The position numbers and the translations under genes are program-made. Under the pieces are notes generated by a model. It did no database searches, was not told the DNA's origin, and saw nothing but the letters and a program-made list of their open reading frames with translations. Positions 1 through 6,825 of a stretch of DNA of 18,689 nucleotides are shown here, piece by piece. Positions within the stretch are counted from its first letter, which is position 1; every line of letters starts with the position of its first letter. The stretch covers positions 1 to 18,689 of the forward strand of contig URKT01000040.1 in assembly GCA_900548495.1 (NCBI GenBank). The letters run 5' to 3'. Origin of the DNA: an uncultured Collinsella sp. (GTDB lineage Bacteria; Actinomycetota; Coriobacteriia; Coriobacteriales; Coriobacteriaceae).

Positions 1-38
1 GCATGTCTCGTGGGCTCGGAGATGTGTATAAGAGACAG
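1..38 (+). other. Nextera/Tn5 sequencing adapter left on the contig end
   Basis: Bases 20-38 read AGATGTGTATAAGAGACAG, the 19-bp Tn5 mosaic end used in Nextera libraries. Bases 5-19 (GTCTCGTGGGCTCGG) are the read-2 side of the same adapter. Bases 1-4 would then be the end of an index. This is synthetic sequence, not genome. Any protein predicted here, typically containing GSEMCIRDR, is an artefact. Genomic sequence starts at 39, inside xseA. Confidence 0.97.
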
Positions 39-876
39 GTGTGGAGGCGCGACGGTCGCTCACCATGTCGCAGATCGAGGTATCGGGCTCATGCCCAATA
101 CCGGTCACCACGGGCACGGGACAGGCTGCCACCGCACGGGCAAGCTCCTCGTCGTTAAAGGTCATGAGGTCCTCGAAGGAACCGCCGCCACGCACGAGCA
201 AAATGCAATCGGGCGCCGGCGTAATGGCAGCGGCGCGGTGCAAGCCTTCAATAAGCTCTGCCGGCGCACCCTCGCCCTGGACCTTTGCGCCCACGCAGAC
301 AAGCTCGACGAGCGGGTTGCGACGGCGCAGCGTACGCTTGACGTCGTCGATTACGGCGCCCGAAAGCGAGGTGACGACCGCCACGCGCGAGCAAAACACC
401 GGGATGCGACGTTTGCGCGCCTCGTCCATCAGGCCCTCGCGGCGTAGCTTTTCGGCCAACTGAGCCACCTGCTGACGCAGCAAGCCCTCCCCCGCCAGCG
501 AGAACGAGCGGGCGACGAAGCTCATGCGACCCGTAGGCTTGTAGAGATTGAAGCTGCCCTTAAAGCTCACCTGCATGCCATCGCGCAGATCGAACGTGCG
601 CTTGAGATAAGCGCCCTTCCAGATGATGCAGTCAACGGCGGCCGAATCGTCCTTGATTTGGAAGTAGCAGTGGCCGCTTCGGGCATTGGGACCACGAAAA
701 CCCGTGACCTCACCCAAAACGCTCAGCTGCGGAATGGCATCGAGCGCGCCGGCGGCGATCTCCACCGCTTGGCTCACGCTGAGCTCTTTGCGCTCCTGAT
801 CGTCCGAACCGTCGAACTCAGCGGAAACGGCATTGCCGGTTAGGTTCCAGCCTGCCACGCAGCCCCCTTTCGTCAT
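39..876 (-). CDS. xseA: Exodeoxyribonuclease VII large subunit, 3'-truncated by contig end
   Basis: The large subunit of exonuclease VII degrades single-stranded DNA in both directions together with the small subunit XseB, in the cytoplasm. I translated about 279 codons from ATG at 876. An N-terminal OB-fold region begins at about residue 31 (LSVSQAVEIAAG, then LSVLGEVTGFRG and GHCYFQIKDD). The catalytic domain follows, with VTSLSGAVIDDVKRTLRRR, the RGGGSFEDLMTFNDEELA block, and GIGHEPDTSICDMVSDRRAST, where the reading frame meets the adapter. The family is usually 400-450 residues, so the C-terminal third (coiled coil and tail) is missing because the contig ends, not because the gene is broken. 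Start choice: no ATG in this frame lies closer to the OB fold; the ribosome site is weak (GGAG about 11 bases upstream). The nearest upstream gene in the same direction is the metallopeptidase, across a GC hairpin. Confidence 0.93.
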
Positions 877-927
877 CGTGCACACGGGCTCCGGCCCTGC
901 GCAAATTCAAGTCCAACACATAGTACA

Positions 928-957
928 GCGCCGCGGGGACACGAATCCCCGCGGCGC
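928..957 (-). terminator. GC-rich hairpin after the metallopeptidase gene
   Basis: A perfect 12-bp stem (928-939 with 946-957) and a 6-base loop lie 16 bases past the metallopeptidase stop codon and 51 bases before the xseA start. No clear T-run follows on either strand, so it may be a weak terminator or a processing or stabilising hairpin. Confidence 0.5.
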
Positions 958-973
958 CCAGCGACCCAATTTG

Positions 974-1678
974 TTATCGGTTGGAGTTTCTGTTGTAACG
1001 AGCCATAAGGTAGAGCAGTTGGATGATCGAAGTGAGCGCTGCGGCCACATAGGTAAGCGCGGCTGCCGTCAGCACCTTCTTGGCGCCGTTGACCTGCTTG
1101 GAACTCATGCCCGACTGCTCGATATACGCCACGGCGCGGCGACTGGCATCGATCTCGACCGGCAGCGTAACCAGCTGGAACAACACGCTAAACGAGAAGA
1201 AGACCAGCGCGAGGGTCGTGAGCCCCGCGATGTTCATGAACAGGCCCATGAGCAGCACGATCGTCCAGGTGTTCTGGGTAAAGTTGACGACGGGGACCAA
1301 AGCGGTGCGTACCTTCATCATGGCATAGCCGCTTTGGCGCTGGGCGGCATGGCCCGCCTCGTGACAGGCGACGGCAACGCTTGCGACCGACCCGCCCGAA
1401 CGGTTGGCATCCGACAGATACAGGTTGTTGTCCTGCGGGTTGTAATGATCGGTGAGCTCGCCGGCAACGCCCTTGATGCCCACGGCGCTACAGCCGTTGG
1501 CATTGAGCATGCGGCGAGCGACCGTGGCACCCGTATCGCCGTCCGAGCGCACCTTGGACCACGTCTTGTACGTCGAGTTGATATAGCTCTGCGCGGCAAG
1601 GCCGAGCACCGTGCAGACAAGAACAACCAGCAGGTACAGCGGGTCAATGCCAAAGCCGTATCCATAGTAATAAGGCAT
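974..1678 (-). CDS. Membrane zinc metallopeptidase (YugP / Zn_peptidase_2 family)
   Basis: The predicted protein has 234 residues and is an integral-membrane neutral zinc peptidase; members of this family have no well-established substrate. The zinc-binding motif HEAGH is at residues 106-110. A later acidic stretch, LPVEIDASRRA (172-182), has the position of the third metal ligand. Predicted membrane segments are at about 12-30, 136-155, 156-173 and 204-226. The block DNNLYLSD before the motif is also typical of the family. Start chosen at 1678 because GGAGGAATTCGC stands immediately before that ATG. An open frame extends 23 codons further upstream but has no ribosome site. The gene lies between RNase D and xseA, all on the minus strand, but palindromic repeat A and a possible promoter separate it from RNase D. 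Confidence 0.9.
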   Translation of the reverse strand: MPYYYGYGFGIDPLYLLVVLVCTVLGLAAQSYINSTYKTWSKVRSDGDTGATVARRMLNANGCSAVGIKGVAGELTDHYNPQDNNLYLSDANRSGGSVASVAVACHEAGHAAQRQSGYAMMKVRTALVPVVNFTQNTWTIVLLMGLFMNIAGLTTLALVFFSFSVLFQLVTLPVEIDASRRAVAYIEQSGMSSKQVNGAKKVLTAAALTYVAAALTSIIQLLYLMARYNRNSNR

Positions 1679-1713
1679 GCGAATTCCTCCGAATCGAGTT
1701 ACACGTTGGAGGC

Positions 1714-1719
1714 ATTCTA
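1714..1719 (-). promoter_or_regulatory. Possible -10 box of the metallopeptidase gene
   Basis: On the minus strand TAGAAT lies 35 bases upstream of the start codon. The best -35 is TTGATT with a long 19-base spacer. Weak support only. Confidence 0.35.
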
Positions 1720-1770
1720 CCCATTCGACTGACCAGCAAATCAACATCGATGTTTTGGCAATGTCAGCGA

Positions 1771-1868
1771 AAACGGCCGAGAGCGAGCAAGGTGACGTGA
1801 AAGAGAAGCGACGCGTACTTTGGTACGCGAGCGACGATTGAACGTCAGATTGCCGCTCTCGGCCGTTT
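1771..1868 (-). repeat. Long palindromic repeat element, copy A
   Basis: The outer arms 1771-1785 and 1854-1868 are a perfect 15-bp inverted repeat. Inside lie further pairs (1787-1790 with 1850-1853, and 1793-1798 with 1842-1847) and a central hairpin, CGCGTAC / GTACGCG (1812-1818 with 1823-1829), with a 4-base loop. Read on the minus strand, bases 1844-1791 match copy B (7431-7484) at 46 of 54 positions by hand alignment, including the shared block TCGTCGCTCGCGTACC. The core is in the sense direction of both flanking genes. The outer arms differ from those of copy B. No coding capacity is evident. Confidence 0.75.
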
Positions 1869-1881
1869 GCAGCGTCGAGCT

Positions 1882-1909
1882 GTTACGCGGTTTGGTAAAA
1901 CCGCGTAAC
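1882..1909 (-). terminator. Hairpin just past the RNase D stop codon
   Basis: A perfect 12-bp stem (GTTACGCGGTTT, 1882-1893, with 1898-1909) has a 4-base loop and starts 7 bases after the rnd stop codon. It lacks a T-run, so its strength as an intrinsic terminator is uncertain. Confidence 0.5.
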
Positions 1910-1916
1910 TATATAC

Positions 1917-3050
1917 CTATAGCAATTCAATTTTTCCGTCCTTCACCGTCAACCCCATATTGCCGGAAAGCAGATCGTCCAGGCGCGAGCCCACAAGCTC
2001 AAAGCGCCAGCCTTCGCGCAAGGGGCTCTGCTCGGGATGCTCAATATAGTCGGCCAGGTCATCGCGCGAGGCAATGACCGAAGTCGCCACGCCCGAGCGC
2101 TCGGCAACCAGGCGGATGAGCGCGTACATCAGGTCCGTCACACTCTCCAACTCCGGCGAAATCTGACGGTGCCCGCGCACCATGAGCGGCAGGCGATCGT
2201 GTGGGCAGCTCGCACCGCGCTTAATGGCCATGAGCGCGCCGTCCACGTCGCGCTCCCCCAACTGATCGGTACCGCGGATGCTACGGAACTCCTCAACGCG
2301 CACGGGATTGCGCTTAACGAGCGCAAGCAGCGTGTCGTCGGACATGACCCACTTGCGCGGGATGTTACGGCGCTCGGCGCGGTCCTCGCGCCAGGCGGCG
2401 AGCTCGCGCGCGATGCCCAACTGGTGACGGCTGCACGAATTGATGCGTTTGACCTTGCGGAACGCCTCGTGGCGATCGGCGCGATAGTGCGACTCGTCAG
2501 CCAGCGGGCGCAGCTCGTCGAGCACCCAGTCCACACGGCCCAGCTCGCGCAGGCGGCTCATCATCTCGGTATAGGCGACGATCAGGTACTTGACGTCATC
2601 GATCGCATACTCAATCTGCTTATCGGTCAGCGGGCGGCGCGACCAGTCGGTCAGCGACTCGGTCTTGGGCAGCGATACGCCGCAGAACGTCTGAACAAGC
2701 GCGCCATACGAAATCTGCTGGCGCTCGCCCAAAAAGGCGGCGGCGACCTGCGTATCGAAAATCGGTCGTGGCAGCACGCCCACAGTATGGAGCATGACCT
2801 CCATATCCTGCGAGCACGCGTGGAAGACCTTGGTCACGCTCTCGTCGGCCATAAGCTCGGCCAGCGGCGATAGGTCGTCGATTACCAGGGGATCGACCGC
2901 GACGCTCTCGGCAGGGGTGGCAATCTGAACCAAACACAGACGCGGGTGGAATGTGCGCTCGCGCAAAAACTCGGTATCGACGGCAATCGCGTCGAACTCA
3001 CGGGCGCGCTGGCAAAAGGCGAGTAGAGCCTGATGTGTGGAAATGTACAT
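1917..3050 (-). CDS. rnd: Ribonuclease D (3'-5' exoribonuclease, tRNA maturation)
   Basis: RNase D trims the 3' ends of tRNA precursors and other small RNAs. The 377-residue product carries the DEDDy exonuclease domain: DTEF (Asp25, Glu27), HACSQD (Asp82) and the YAIDD block (Tyr148, Asp152). An HRDC-like helical region follows at about 206-285 (RRNIPRKWVMSDDTLLALVK). This order and length match the bacterial RNase D family. I took the ATG at 3050 because MYISTHQALLAF aligns with how the family begins. A GTG at 3086 in the same frame would add 12 residues and cannot be excluded, since neither start has a strong ribosome site. The gene is divergent from the lipid kinase gene and is followed by a hairpin and repeat copy A. 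Confidence 0.93.
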   Translation of the reverse strand: MYISTHQALLAFCQRAREFDAIAVDTEFLRERTFHPRLCLVQIATPAESVAVDPLVIDDLSPLAELMADESVTKVFHACSQDMEVMLHTVGVLPRPIFDTQVAAAFLGERQQISYGALVQTFCGVSLPKTESLTDWSRRPLTDKQIEYAIDDVKYLIVAYTEMMSRLRELGRVDWVLDELRPLADESHYRADRHEAFRKVKRINSCSRHQLGIARELAAWREDRAERRNIPRKWVMSDDTLLALVKRNPVRVEEFRSIRGTDQLGERDVDGALMAIKRGASCPHDRLPLMVRGHRQISPELESVTDLMYALIRLVAERSGVATSVIASRDDLADYIEHPEQSPLREGWRFELVGSRLDDLLSGNMGLTVKDGKIELL

Positions 3051-3112
3051 ATCAACCCATCGAATAAGGTTAGGCCCGAAAAACACGGGTAGGATATCGG
3101 CATTGCCTTACA

Positions 3113-3120
3113 ACTATACT
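3113..3120. promoter_or_regulatory. Overlapping divergent -10 boxes between rnd and the lipid kinase
   Basis: The bases ACTATACT give TATACT on the plus strand (3115-3120) and TATAGT on the minus strand (3118-3113). They lie 28 bases before the lipid kinase start and 62 bases before the chosen rnd start. No good -35 boxes are visible on either side. Confidence 0.35.
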
Positions 3121-3148
3121 CGGTTAGTCACAGAACGGGAACGTAAGT

Positions 3149-4066
3149 ATGCACTGCCTTATCATCCACAACCCGGCATCGGGCCCCAGCTCAGATGAAA
3201 TCTACGCATTCACGCACGCCCTCGCGCAGGGCGGCGACGAGGTCGTGATGCGTTTTATCGGCGATGGCATGGAGCCCGAGGATGCCGTGGCAGACGTGCG
3301 CGAGTTTGATCGCGTGGTCGTTTCGGGCGGCGACGGCACCGTCTCCAACGTGCTCGACCAGATGCGCGGGTGCGGTGTCCCCACGCTCGTCTTCCCCTCC
3401 GGCACAGCCTGTCTATTCTTTAACAACATCGGTAATGCCCCCGAGGCAGCGGCGCTCGCCAAGGCCTGCCGTGCCGGTCGCACGGTCAAAGTCGACATGG
3501 GTGAGCTCTTTTGGCTCGACGAGAACGGCAACGAGAAGCGCCACGGCTTTATCATCATCGCCGGCTCGGGCTTCGACGCCGAGATCATGATGAAGGCCGC
3601 CCCCACCAAAAACGACATCGGCGAGATCGCTTACTTCCTCTCCGCGCTCGCCACGCCCAATCCCACGGTGGCGCACTTTACGATTGAGCATGACGGCATT
3701 GTCGAGGAGCTCGACGGCATCTGCTGCATGGCCGGCAACACCTCGGTCATCCAAAACGACATCAACCTGTTCCCCGACTGCCGTATGAACGATGGCATGG
3801 TCGACATTGCGGTCATCGAACCCGTGCGCACTGTGCAGCTGCTGCCTACCGTGATCACCGCTGCGCTTGACCCCGCCGGCAAGGTACTCGGGCGCCCGCA
3901 GTTCAAGATCATCCAGACCAAGGAAGCCAAGATCACCTGCACCCCGTCGCTGGGCATGCAGTTCGATGGCGAGATTATCTCCAGCAATTCGGGCGTCTTT
4001 GGAGCCCGCGCGCTTCCACAATGCCTCGACCTCATCGTCGACGAATTCTCCCCGCTCGGAAAATAG
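3149..4066 (+). CDS. Diacylglycerol kinase / YegS-like lipid kinase
   Basis: The 305-residue protein is a cytoplasmic, membrane-associated kinase that phosphorylates a lipid such as diacylglycerol, recycling it to phosphatidic acid. The N-terminal catalytic domain has NPASG (8-12) and the nucleotide-binding GGDGT motif (60-64), then FPSGTACLFFNNIG. The C-terminal beta-sandwich half contains AGSGFDAEIM and ends with MQFDGE (the family DGE motif). Length is normal for the DgkB/YegS family. The ribosome site is poor (GGGAACG before the ATG). The true lipid substrate cannot be read from sequence. A 30-residue membrane protein gene starts 10 bases downstream, with its ribosome site overlapping this stop codon, so the two are probably co-transcribed and translationally coupled. 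Confidence 0.9.
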   Translation: MHCLIIHNPASGPSSDEIYAFTHALAQGGDEVVMRFIGDGMEPEDAVADVREFDRVVVSGGDGTVSNVLDQMRGCGVPTLVFPSGTACLFFNNIGNAPEAAALAKACRAGRTVKVDMGELFWLDENGNEKRHGFIIIAGSGFDAEIMMKAAPTKNDIGEIAYFLSALATPNPTVAHFTIEHDGIVEELDGICCMAGNTSVIQNDINLFPDCRMNDGMVDIAVIEPVRTVQLLPTVITAALDPAGKVLGRPQFKIIQTKEAKITCTPSLGMQFDGEIISSNSGVFGARALPQCLDLIVDEFSPLGK

Positions 4067-4075
4067 GAGGACCCT

Positions 4076-4168
4076 ATGAACGACAATCCCCTGCTCGGCT
4101 TTATCATCATCGTTTTGGCCATGCTCGTCGGCTATGCGATCAACGTAATCCACCGCCGGAAGAAGTAA
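4076..4168 (+). CDS. Small single-pass membrane protein, 30 residues
   Basis: This ORF is below usual length cut-offs. It starts with ATG five bases after a perfect AGGAGG (4065-4070) that overlaps the stop codon of the lipid kinase. The peptide opens MNDNPLLG, has an uninterrupted hydrophobic stretch at about 6-25 (FIIIVLAMLVGYAI) and ends with the basic tail HRRKK, suggesting the N-terminus outside and the C-terminus in the cytoplasm. It ends 36 bases before a strong terminator. I do not recognise a family. Coupling to a membrane-lipid kinase suggests a partner or anchor for that enzyme, which is inference only. Confidence 0.72.
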   Translation: MNDNPLLGFIIIVLAMLVGYAINVIHRRKK

Positions 4169-4203
4169 TTCCACATTGGCATGATATTCATCCAATTATC
4201 GTC

Positions 4204-4244
4204 TCCCCTGCTGTTTATGCATTTGCCAAACAGCAGGGGATTTT
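4204..4244 (+). terminator. Intrinsic terminator of the lipid kinase operon
   Basis: A 13-bp perfect stem (TCCCCTGCTGTTT, 4204-4216, with 4228-4240) with an 11-base loop is followed by TTTT. It ends the two-gene unit of the lipid kinase and small membrane protein. Confidence 0.85.
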
Positions 4245-4474
4245 CATTTCAGGCATTCCCAGCTACTTTATTCGGCTACAGTAATTACAGGGCGTCTTTA
4301 TTAAAGTAAAGCTACAAACTGAGTACAATTAACCGCTCGTCGCATATTTCATCACGCTTATCGAGTAAGTGTCTTTCATAGATGAATATTGTTTCCAGTT
4401 CGTTACGCTAATGGGGTGTCTTTATTGGCTGAAGCCCTCTGGCGACAGAGGGCTTTCGCACGCTGGGAGGGAAA
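4245..4474 (+). promoter_or_regulatory. AT-rich leader of the C69 dipeptidase gene with a GCGA-capped hairpin
   Basis: This gene-free stretch is clearly more AT-rich than its surroundings. GTCTTT occurs three times (4294, 4371, 4418), twice as GTCTTTATT. A perfect 10-bp stem (4432-4441 with 4446-4455), closed by a GCGA tetraloop of the GNRA class, stands 9 bases before the GGGAGGG ribosome site (4465-4471). It could be a structured 5' leader or simply a stabilising hairpin. I do not recognise a known riboswitch and see no convincing promoter. Confidence 0.4.
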
Positions 4475-6424
4475 ATGAGGAAAACTCACCCCGTCAACGC
4501 GCTCAAGAAGCTAGGCATAGGCCTCGCCTTTGGAGCTGCAACCATCATGTCTATGCCGACGTCTGCGCTCGCCTGCACGCAGATGTACATGGGCAAGAAC
4601 CTTACGGCCGACGGTAACACGTACTATGGCCGCGCCGAGGACTTTGGCAAGCGCTATCTTAAGCACTACGGCATCGAACCTGCCCACGAACCTGGCTTTA
4701 AGTACAGCTCGATTGAATCTGCTTTTGAATACACTTCGAACAAGCCTACCTATCGTTACAGCTATGTACGCGACCACCCCTCCAACTGGATGGGTCGCAC
4801 CGACGCCTATTCCGAGGCCGGAATCAACGAGAAGGGCGTCTCCTGCTCTGCCACGCTAAGCACTTCCTATAACGAGGAGGCCGATGCAGCAGACCACATC
4901 GATGAGAAAGTGGGTCTGGGCGAGTACAGTTACGGCAGCATCATCCTGGGCGAGAGCGCCACGGCCCGCGAGGGCGTCGAGCTTCTCGGCAGACTGATCG
5001 ATGATCAAGGCGTCTGCACCAACGACCAGATCATCATCGCCGACAACAACGAGACCTGGCTGTTCGCCACACTTTCCGCCCATCAGTGGATCGCCATGAA
5101 GCTCGCTGACGACGTCGCGTCGCTCAACCCTAATATCGGGAGCCTCAACTACGATGTCGACCTTGATGACCCCGAGAACTGCCTACACTCCGAGGGCATC
5201 AAGTCCATGCCCGTGGAGAAGGGCTTCGCCAAATACTCCGCTGACGGCAAATTCGATGTCGCCCAAACGTATGGCGAAAGCCTCGCCGATTCCGGCGTAA
5301 ACCAGTGGTCCCGCTATGTGCAAGGCCGCGATTATTTTGGTAGTCAGCTGACCGAAGGCACAGATTACGACATTATCACAGTAAAGAAGGATGGAAAACC
5401 TGACCAAAAGGGAGCCATGGTCAGCGAAATCCAGCCCCTGTTCTTCAGGCCTGGCAAGTCTGGCTGGAGCACCTTTGAGCTGATTCGTGCCTTTGGCAAC
5501 CGCGGCGAGAACGTCCCTGGCCTCAATGCGAACACTGATGGTGTTTATTGCATCGGCAGCGAGCGCAACACCGAGATCAACCTCTTCCAGATTCGTCGCG
5601 GGTATGACCCCGAAGTCGCTACCATCCAGTGGGAAATGCTCTCCCGCGCCGCGTACTCCGTCGCCATCCCGTTGTACTCCGCTCTGATAACTGAGGTCAG
5701 CCCGTACTTCAGCGATCAGACCGTCTCCTTCGATCACTGCAACCAGACTGACGTCGTGTACAACGAGGAGCCCGAGAACTCAATCAACTACGTCCTCATG
5801 GACATCAGCTCGCTCTGCTTCGAGAACCCTGACACCCTTGGTGTCAGCGTCCGTGCCTACCTCGATGCGCTCCAGAACGAGCTTATCGAGCAGAACAAGG
5901 AAGTTGACGCCGCCATGCTGGCCGAGACGACCACCGAGGGCCGCACTGCCCTGGCCAACAAGGCCGGCAAGGCTGCTACCGAGAACACCTACAAGAAGTG
6001 CAAGGCACTGCTCCAGGAGATGCGCGCCTATCAGAAGGCCGAAAACTTCGACCAGCCCTTTACCCCAAGCGACCTGAACACCGAGACCAACGGCCTCAAG
6101 GTGTCCATCACCTACGCCAAGGATGCTCTTGCCACCGATCCGGTCACCCCGGATCAGCCCGGCACTCCTGAGCAGCCTGGCACTCCCGAGCAGCCCGCTA
6201 AGCCCGAGCAGCCCGCTAAGCCCGAGCAGCCGGCCGCCAAGCCTGAGAAGCCTGGCAAGTCCGACACCACGACCACGGTAACCACTAACAAGACGAACAC
6301 CAAGGGCGGCCTGCCCACCACTGGCGATCGTTTTGATGGCCGCATGGTGGCCGCATTCGCCATCGCTGGCGTTGCCGCCATCTCCGCGGGCGGTTACTTC
6401 CTCTACCGTCGCAATAAGGAGTAA
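4475..6424 (+). CDS. Secreted, sortase-anchored C69 family dipeptidase
   Basis: C69 peptidases are N-terminal-nucleophile hydrolases that cleave dipeptides. The 649-residue protein opens with a signal peptide (1-33, ending SALA). The next residue, Cys34, in ACTQMYMGKNL, is the expected catalytic cysteine, which signal cleavage would expose as the N-terminus. The C69 domain runs to about 470 (GNTYYGRAEDFG, GINEKGVSCSATLS, NDQIIIADNNETWLF, then NTEINLFQIRR). A helical region of about 470-530 follows, then five PEQP-type repeats (559-589), a Thr-rich linker, the sortase signal LPTTG (613-617), a membrane helix (about 624-644) and the tail RRNKE. So the enzyme is covalently attached to the wall on a proline-rich stalk, presumably to harvest peptides outside the cell. 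The start has the GGGAGGG ribosome site with very short spacing. It is a single-gene unit, flanked by terminators. Confidence 0.92.
   Translation: MRKTHPVNALKKLGIGLAFGAATIMSMPTSALACTQMYMGKNLTADGNTYYGRAEDFGKRYLKHYGIEPAHEPGFKYSSIESAFEYTSNKPTYRYSYVRDHPSNWMGRTDAYSEAGINEKGVSCSATLSTSYNEEADAADHIDEKVGLGEYSYGSIILGESATAREGVELLGRLIDDQGVCTNDQIIIADNNETWLFATLSAHQWIAMKLADDVASLNPNIGSLNYDVDLDDPENCLHSEGIKSMPVEKGFAKYSADGKFDVAQTYGESLADSGVNQWSRYVQGRDYFGSQLTEGTDYDIITVKKDGKPDQKGAMVSEIQPLFFRPGKSGWSTFELIRAFGNRGENVPGLNANTDGVYCIGSERNTEINLFQIRRGYDPEVATIQWEMLSRAAYSVAIPLYSALITEVSPYFSDQTVSFDHCNQTDVVYNEEPENSINYVLMDISSLCFENPDTLGVSVRAYLDALQNELIEQNKEVDAAMLAETTTEGRTALANKAGKAATENTYKKCKALLQEMRAYQKAENFDQPFTPSDLNTETNGLKVSITYAKDALATDPVTPDQPGTPEQPGTPEQPAKPEQPAKPEQPAAKPEKPGKSDTTTTVTTNKTNTKGGLPTTGDRFDGRMVAAFAIAGVAAISAGGYFLYRRNKE
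6149..6241 (+). repeat. In-gene tandem repeat encoding PEQPGT/PEQPAK units
   Basis: Five consecutive units of 18-21 bases encode PDQPGT, PEQPGT, PEQPAK, PEQPAK and PEQPAAK. Units three and four are identical at the DNA level, so the copy number may vary between strains. They form the wall-spanning stalk of the C69 dipeptidase. Confidence 0.85.
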
Positions 6425-6431
6425 CGTCTTA

Positions 6432-6483
6432 GCTGAGCGGACAAGGCAGCAATGGCAGCCTCGCCCGCTCAGCCCGCTCTTTT
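6432..6483 (+). terminator. Terminator region after the C69 dipeptidase
   Basis: A 9-bp stem (GCTGAGCGG, 6432-6440, with 6465-6473) is followed by CCGCTCTTTT. Two more hairpins follow at once: GGCGGG/CCCGCC (6488-6493 with 6497-6502) and GAAATCTTTT/AAAAGATTTC (6504-6513 with 6517-6526). Together they separate this gene from the ECF operon promoter. Confidence 0.6.
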
Positions 6484-6544
6484 GACCGGCGGGAAACCCG
6501 CCTGAAATCTTTTCAAAAAAGATTTCCCCGCACACACTTCGCTG

Positions 6545-6553
6545 TGCTATAGT
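6545..6553 (+). promoter_or_regulatory. Extended -10 promoter of the leader peptide / ECF operon
   Basis: TGCTATAGT (6545-6553) is a TGn extended -10 with TATAGT. The -35 region is poor, as is common with extended -10 promoters. Transcription would start near 6560, leaving about 50 bases before the leader peptide start. Confidence 0.5.
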
Positions 6554-6611
6554 GCAGCGCAACAGCAACTAGGTGCGACCGCGCCACGGCATCACGAAAG
6601 GAGCCACCAAC

Positions 6612-6680
6612 ATGAAGAACACGATGACGTCTCTCAACAACTGGTGGTGGCGTGATGCGAATACGATCGGTCGACAGTGA
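6612..6680 (+). CDS. Tryptophan-rich leader peptide (22 codons, WWW)
   Basis: A short ORF opens MKNTMTSLNNWWWR and has 22 codons, ending TGA at 6678. It contains three consecutive TGG codons (6642-6650). A strong ribosome site, AAAGGAG (6597-6603), lies 8 bases before the ATG. A promoter-like element lies upstream and an intrinsic terminator 36 bases beyond the stop codon. This is the layout of a trp-type attenuation leader: ribosomes stalling on the Trp codons when charged tRNA-Trp is scarce would change the folding of the following RNA and prevent termination. The peptide itself needs no function. Three Trp in 22 residues, in a row, is very unlikely by chance given how rare Trp is. Confidence 0.82.
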   Translation: MKNTMTSLNNWWWRDANTIGRQ

Positions 6681-6750
6681 GTCCCTCACGCCTGTTTTTG
6701 CGCTCTAGGTGATTGGAAGGCCTCCGGTTTCGACCGGGGGCCTTTTTTCT
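6649..6750 (+). promoter_or_regulatory. Transcription attenuator of the ECF operon
   Basis: Segment 1 (GGCGTGA, 6649-6655) directly overlaps the end of the third Trp codon and pairs perfectly with segment 2 (TCACGCC, 6686-6692). Segment 2 can alternatively pair downstream: TCAC with GTGA (6709-6712), or GCCT with AGGC (6718-6721). The second option intrudes into the 5' arm of the terminator. A ribosome stalled at the Trp codons would mask segment 1 and free segment 2. The antiterminator pairing is only partly convincing by eye. The pairings 1:2 and the terminator are clear. Confidence 0.65.
6717..6750 (+). terminator. UUCG-capped intrinsic terminator in the Trp leader
   Basis: A 12-bp stem with a single G-T wobble (6717-6728 with 6733-6744) is closed by a TTCG tetraloop and runs into TTTTTTCT (6743-6750). 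It lies before, not after, the ECF S gene (start 6826), which is expected of an attenuator and not of an ordinary gene end. Confidence 0.92.
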
Positions 6751-6825
6751 ATCTCGAGCCCGATCGCATTCGCATCACGCGCCTCCGCTTTTCTCTTGCA
6801 CTCCCCTTCCGAAAGGATTTTCACC

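Noticed and set aside
10..447. Plus-strand ORF starting MGSEMCIRDR
   Set aside because: Its start lies in sequencing adapter and the rest is antisense to xseA.
833..1732. 299-residue plus-strand ORF
   Set aside because: Antisense to the metallopeptidase, whose HEAGH motif, helices and ribosome site are convincing.
3413..4195. 260-residue minus-strand ORF
   Set aside because: Antisense to the lipid kinase; Asp/His-rich shadow translation.
5780..6568. 262-residue minus-strand ORF with Gly/Leu repeats
   Set aside because: Its repeats are the complement of the PEQP repeats of the C69 gene.
6612..6680. Trp-rich ORF as a functional toxin-like small protein
   Set aside because: Position between promoter and terminator, and pairing of its Trp-codon region, fit a leader peptide much better.
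6709..6825. 39-codon N-terminal extension of the ECF S protein
   Set aside because: It would be translated from inside the attenuator terminator and has no ribosome site; ATG 6826 has AAAGGA.
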